Below, piece by piece: positions 60,492 through 64,000 of a stretch of DNA of 64,000 bases. Both the position numbers and the translations under genes were made by a program. The notes under the pieces were generated by a model, which was not told where the DNA came from, ran no database searches, and worked only from the letters and a program-made list of their open reading frames with translations. Within the stretch, counting starts at the first letter, position 1. Every line of letters starts with the position of its first letter. The stretch comes from Lactarius indigo (lineage: Eukaryota > Basidiomycota > Agaricomycetes > Russulales > Russulaceae), in NCBI GenBank assembly GCA_025766275.1, contig JAFKAC010000014.1:1178001-1242000 (forward strand), read 5' to 3'.

Positions 60492-61593
60492 TCATTTACA
60501 GCTTTGGCAGGCCAGGCATTGTATTTGCAGATCGGATAGATCTGGACCTATAGCCACCCACTCTACTGTTGGTGGATTTGAGGGACCGGCATCGGCAGCC
60601 TTGCAAACCACTCTGGGATGTTCAACAAGTCCAATGTCTGTTGGAGACATTCTCTGGACATCTTCCTTCCAATGCACCTGATGTCCTCACCGATAGCCAA
60701 TGGCCACTTCATGAATGTAACGCATTTTTTATTTACTTTATATGGATATGGGACGATAGACCATATGTAGCTAAATACACATGTAGCTTGAACAAGTGCT
60801 GGGAAATTGGTATCACCAGCCATAACGCTGCCGAAACTTCCTCGAATTAACTCTGAGAAGGTGTGTGAGGCAAGGACACAGCAGATAAGTTTTTAATCAC
60901 ATACCCTCGACCATCCCATATAATAGCGCCATCCTCCCTAGCACATGTAGTGGCATACCCAGGTTGCTGTACCAGCTCCACTTCTTGAATGGCGCCAGCT
61001 ACCAAGCGTCGTAATCCATGAAGGCGGATTGAGTCTTCTTCTTCTATTCCTGGTACTGCTATAATACTTGCTGCTTCTGAAAGCCGCTCTTGAATAAAGT
61101 CTTCAACATGCTTCTGGAATGGCTCTATCCACAGGAAAAGGCAGAATGTTTGAAGTATGAATTTCAACTCATCAAAGCAGTTGCGAGCCCTTTCTTCCTC
61201 CTCTATCATGTCTGGGGTTCTTCGGGAATCTGCCAATTTGGATTGTAAGATGAGAGAACATTCGTAGCCCCTTGATATCCATGTGAGAACAAAGTCACTG
61301 GAGGGGGTAGCAGATGCACCAGGAAAGAGCAGCCTTTGAGCACTTCGGCAGGTCCTCCACTGCCATTAGCATGCACCTCTGCGCACACCTTTCCTCCAAT
61401 AGTGCACGCTCTGCTTTGCTGACCTTTCGGTACCCAGGTGCTCGCTTCCGCCGAGCATATTCCCGCTGGTAAGTCTGGAGGGGTTTTTTGTTCCTAGGAA
61501 TTTAGCACATAAGATATCTGGCCACTCGTATTGAAGAGCAGGGAAACAGTGCCATAATATTACTCACCTTTGATAGTATGCTGTTCTCTTCAT
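60492..61593 (-). CDS. Unknown gene between KDZ and TET/JBP, several frame changes
   Basis: Protein-like segments in order on the minus strand: MKRTAYYQR (61593), a GTGAGT intron, then KKPLQTYQREYARRKRAPGY and KVSKAERALLEER. These are followed by VTLFSHGYQGATNVLSSYNP and NWQIPEEP in a second frame. RRTPDMIEEEERARNCFDEL, LFLWIEPFQKHVEDFIQERL, AVPGIEEEDSIRLHGLRRLV and DGAIIWDGRGYVIKNL come in a third frame. Then MAGDTNFPALVQATCVFSYI, an intron (GTAAAT...CATCAG), and VHWKEDVQRM ... ACQSCK and stop at 60492. Some changes may be introns, but two lack good splice sites, so the copy may be frame-shifted. I know no domain; it is compact, charged and lies between two cluster genes in the same direction. 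Confidence 0.45.
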
Positions 61594-62432
61594 CGTTTGC
61601 TGTAAGGGAAAAGGATTGCGGGACAACAGCCTGTTATACATCCACAAATGGGTCCTGTAAAAGGCAGTTATTAAGGCACCTGAAAGTGCAGCCAGCCATC
61701 ATTTTGGAGTCTGTCATCTGGGCGCATCAGTCGGTAGCTGCCGAAGCACGATCTAGGGTCCTTAGATGGCCTGGTTTTGCCAATGTTGCAACCAGACCCT
61801 ATTTACGATATCAACAGTGCCAAGATAGATAACTGCTAAGATGGGTCTGTCTTGACAAAAAAACAAAGCATTTATCTTGTGCAGCCAGGTTGAGAAATAA
61901 AGCTCGATAGTATAGACTCTGAGGATGCAGTATGAGCACGCCCCATTAACATCATAAGGATTTTGATTGTTCGGCAGCTCAGAGGAGGGAGCACTCTGCA
62001 TTCACAAATCTAGATCCTCAGTCACTGTAGACAAAAAACAACAGATTTGTCTCGCACAGCTAGATTGATACATAAAGCTTGATAGTATAGTCTCTATGAA
62101 AGCAGTATGAGCACGCCCCATTAACATGGAAAGGATTTTGAATTGTTCGGCAGCTCAGAAGAGGGGGAATAGGCAAACTCAGGTTCTTGGCCACTACAGA
62201 CCACCATTTCACTTTTCTTGGGAAGATGTACGCGCTTGAGACATTTGGTGAGCTGCTGCAAAAAACAACATTTCTTTGCATCTGCAAAACATTGAGCCAA
62301 CAGATGAGCTGCCAACCCCATAGATCTGCTCCAATGGCTATGCCCCATTTCACCTATGCTCATTGCTAGGGACATAGAAGTCTGACTTCACTGAGGGAAG
62401 GAAATATATATAGGAGAAAGCACTGGAATTCT
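61594..62432. other. Spacer with a tandem ~180-bp repeat
   Basis: Downstream of the TET/JBP gene. Two similar copies (about 61856-62020 and 62034-62205) share AAAAAACAA, GTATGAGCACGCCCCATTAACAT, AAGGATTTT and TTGTTCGGCAGCTCAGA. Each carries the TCGGCAGC octamer. No gene is supported. Confidence 0.6.
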
Positions 62433-63736
62433 CTATGCTACCGGATAGCAGTCTACTGACATCCAAGATTTCCCTGGCACCTTAGCCCACTCGTGCACTC
62501 TATCCCTCATAAAATATACATAGCACACTCTTTCTCCTTCAAAGTGCTCCACTTCATGCTCCAACATTGCTGCTAACACTCCAACTACCGAACCAGGACC
62601 ATACTCAAGTGAAAGTCCAAGACCCGGCAGCTTCAAATTGCAATTTCGGTAGCTTCCTACAGACGCCAGTAGGTCATACCATTGTTTTCTGGAACTGACA
62701 TCCCGATGTGGTGGCGTGAGGTGGTTGCATATGACAGAGATGCCGCTGTAAACGGATGTCCATTTGTGGAGGATCTCCTGGGGCTTGATCTCAGAGCAGC
62801 TTCTTAGCACTTTGAAGGTATCCCGACCGGCATCATAAAGTTCCGGATGAATGACAGCCAGTATTGCACCCATTATTGAATTCGTTTCAGTGGCGCGATC
62901 TAGCCAGTCTAAGGCAGCTGGATTTTTCAAAGACACGGAGACCTGAGGGAAATTTTGTACCGTCTCAATTGAAATCAGCTACCGAACAAGAAAATATTAC
63001 ATGATTAAACAGCTCACCTCATGCCCTTGTTGGAACCATGCAGGTGAAAGGTCAATTAACCCTTGATGGCCATCTAATCCCAAAGGAAAGTATCCTGGAT
63101 CAAGGTGCCAAGAGGTGCCTGTTCGGCGCTTTTCCAGCAATGGATGTAACTTCGCCGTTGTGGCCATCATTTCACTCTAAAATGCATATTCAATTTGATG
63201 TGGTGATCGGACAAGGTGAATAAACTCACTTGCCTAGAATCATTCAAGATTCCAGGAAGGTGCCATGCCAATATAACTCCCTGCATATCAACAATAATGC
63301 AGGGTCTTGAAATGGGAATGTCGGCAGCTGAATCATTCCGTGGAGGATATTGCCTTCTCATAATGGCCTCGCCAGCGTCTGCGGCAGCAGTTCCCGGCCT
63401 TGGGAACTTCTTTGGGAGCTTCTCCGCATAACGCGTAGCATCCCACTCTATCTTCACTGCTCAGATTATTTCAGAAATTGATGCCTGAGTGGCTGGTCTA
63501 CATAACTGACCGCGGTTCATGAAGGCCTCCACCAGAGTGAGTGCCATTCGGTCCAGCTCCAAAATTAGATGCACCAGCAGCATCAGGGGGACTTGTGGCG
63601 CCATGGCAGCGTCAATCAGCTCAGAGGAGCGCTCATCTAACTTGAATCGGAACTGAGCTCGGAGATATTGGGCACAGAGATGCGAGAGACTCAGGGGAGT
63701 GAGTCTGCGGGAGTTAACAGGCTGGAAAGACTGCAT
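62433..63736 (-). CDS. TET/JBP-family Fe(II)/2-oxoglutarate dioxygenase
   Basis: Predicted 373-residue nuclear dioxygenase of the TET/JBP family, which oxidises methyl groups of thymine, 5-methylcytosine or other bases in DNA. Exons: 63736-63511, 63456-63230, 63176-63018, 62942-62433, with consistent phases (1, 0, 0). The N-terminal part has LELDRMALTLVEAFMNR and EWDATRYAEKLPKKFPRPG. Then come CIIVDMQGVILAWHLPGIL and SPAWFQQGHE, typical of fungal members. The double-stranded beta-helix core has LTPPHRD (His283, Asp285 as metal ligands), PGLGLSLEYGPGSVVGVLAA, a distal His near 333 (LEHEVEH) and GERVCYVYF with Arg342 for 2-oxoglutarate. All expected residues are present, so it looks intact. It lies on the KDZ strand, as known for mushroom KDZ elements. 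Confidence 0.88.
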
Positions 63737-63906
63737 ATTCTAACCGTTAAGGAACTTGGTGCAGAAGACTAGCTGCCGATCCACCCAAATTCCGTAGTTT
63801 TTCTAGCTGCTGATAAACAAACCCACGCTGCCAAGCATGTGATATCGTCACTTAAACTGCCGCAGATTGTCAGACCTTCAGTCTGTCCCTCCCGTGAATC
63901 TTCCCC
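63737..63906. promoter_or_regulatory. Divergent promoter region of TET/JBP and the right-edge gene
   Basis: A 170-bp gap between two divergent start codons. It contains AGCTGCCGATCC at about 63770 and ACTGCCGCAG near 63858, both matches or near matches of the cluster octamer. Confidence 0.4.
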
Positions 63907-64000
63907 ATGCCCGAAAAAACAACCAAGAAAGGTGCCAAGCCCAATTCTGTGCATCGCAGTAAGGGGGAGAAGGACGTAGCTCTGTCAGATGATGAAACCT
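63907..64000 (+). CDS. 5' end of an unknown gene (cut by window edge)
   Basis: An open frame from ATG 63907 (after TTCCCC) to the window edge: MPEKTTKKGAKPNSVHRSKG, then EKDVALSDDET. The lysine-rich start followed by an acidic stretch is typical of nuclear proteins. It is divergent from the TET/JBP gene and could be another gene of the same element. The opposite strand is also open here (61 codons), so the evidence is modest. Confidence 0.5.
   Translation, partial: MPEKTTKKGAKPNSVHRSKGEKDVALSDDET

Overview
The window looks like nuclear DNA of a mushroom-forming basidiomycete (Agaricomycetes). The evidence is the many short GT-AG introns of about 45-160 bp, the fungal gene families present (arrestin-like proteins, F-box proteins with a WNWKTG motif, secreted sedolisins, a Goodbye-domain/ankyrin STAND-type gene, a tiny copper-type metallothionein), and the mobile elements, especially a KDZ transposase linked to a TET/JBP dioxygenase. 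It is accessory, repeat-rich DNA. Three gene families are expanded here, and there are at least three LTR retrotransposon layers, one MITE and one large DNA-transposon gene cluster.

Layout. 0.6-8.4 kb: three tandem five-exon arrestin-like genes (+). 10.2-19.6 kb: a complete, young Ty3/gypsy element (- strand) with 1,189-bp LTRs and a Gag-Pol reading frame interrupted by one TGA. 20.7-26.4 kb: two F-box genes (+), with a TA-flanked MITE between them. 26.9-28.8 kb: an eight-exon CaMK-type kinase (-). 30.27-30.48 kb: a three-exon, 35-residue metallothionein (+). 31.7-34.3 kb: an ankyrin fragment and sedolisin gene 1 (-). 35.0-36.9 kb: a third F-box gene (-). 37.1-40.0 kb: a decayed Goodbye/ankyrin gene (+). 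40.6-45.8 kb: sedolisin genes 2 and 3 (+), made by a direct ~3.1-kb duplication; sedolisin 1 is an inverted copy of the same segment.

46.5-50.0 kb holds nested gypsy-type remnants: an LTR-like segment that starts exactly where the sedolisin duplication stops, a Gag-like remnant, then a second LTR-like segment, a Gag with one in-frame stop, and a retropepsin piece cut off at 50,015. 50.2-52.5 kb is a 44-bp-unit minisatellite. 52.5-64 kb carries a cluster of mostly minus-strand genes: a coiled-coil protein with a 111-residue tandem repeat, small unknown proteins, a CxC2/KDZ transposase, a frame-broken unknown gene and a TET/JBP Fe(II)/2-oxoglutarate dioxygenase. A divergent gene (+) runs off the right edge.

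The last 14 kb are the most interesting part. KDZ transposons carrying TET/JBP genes are an established feature of mushroom genomes. In addition, the octamer GCTGCCGA/TCGGCAGC and near matches recur dozens of times from the minisatellite to the right edge, inside genes and between them. That suggests one large element whose transposase or another protein reads a dispersed repeat. I found no tRNA, rRNA or CRISPR array. All exon models were derived by eye from splice signals, reading phase and comparison between paralogues.
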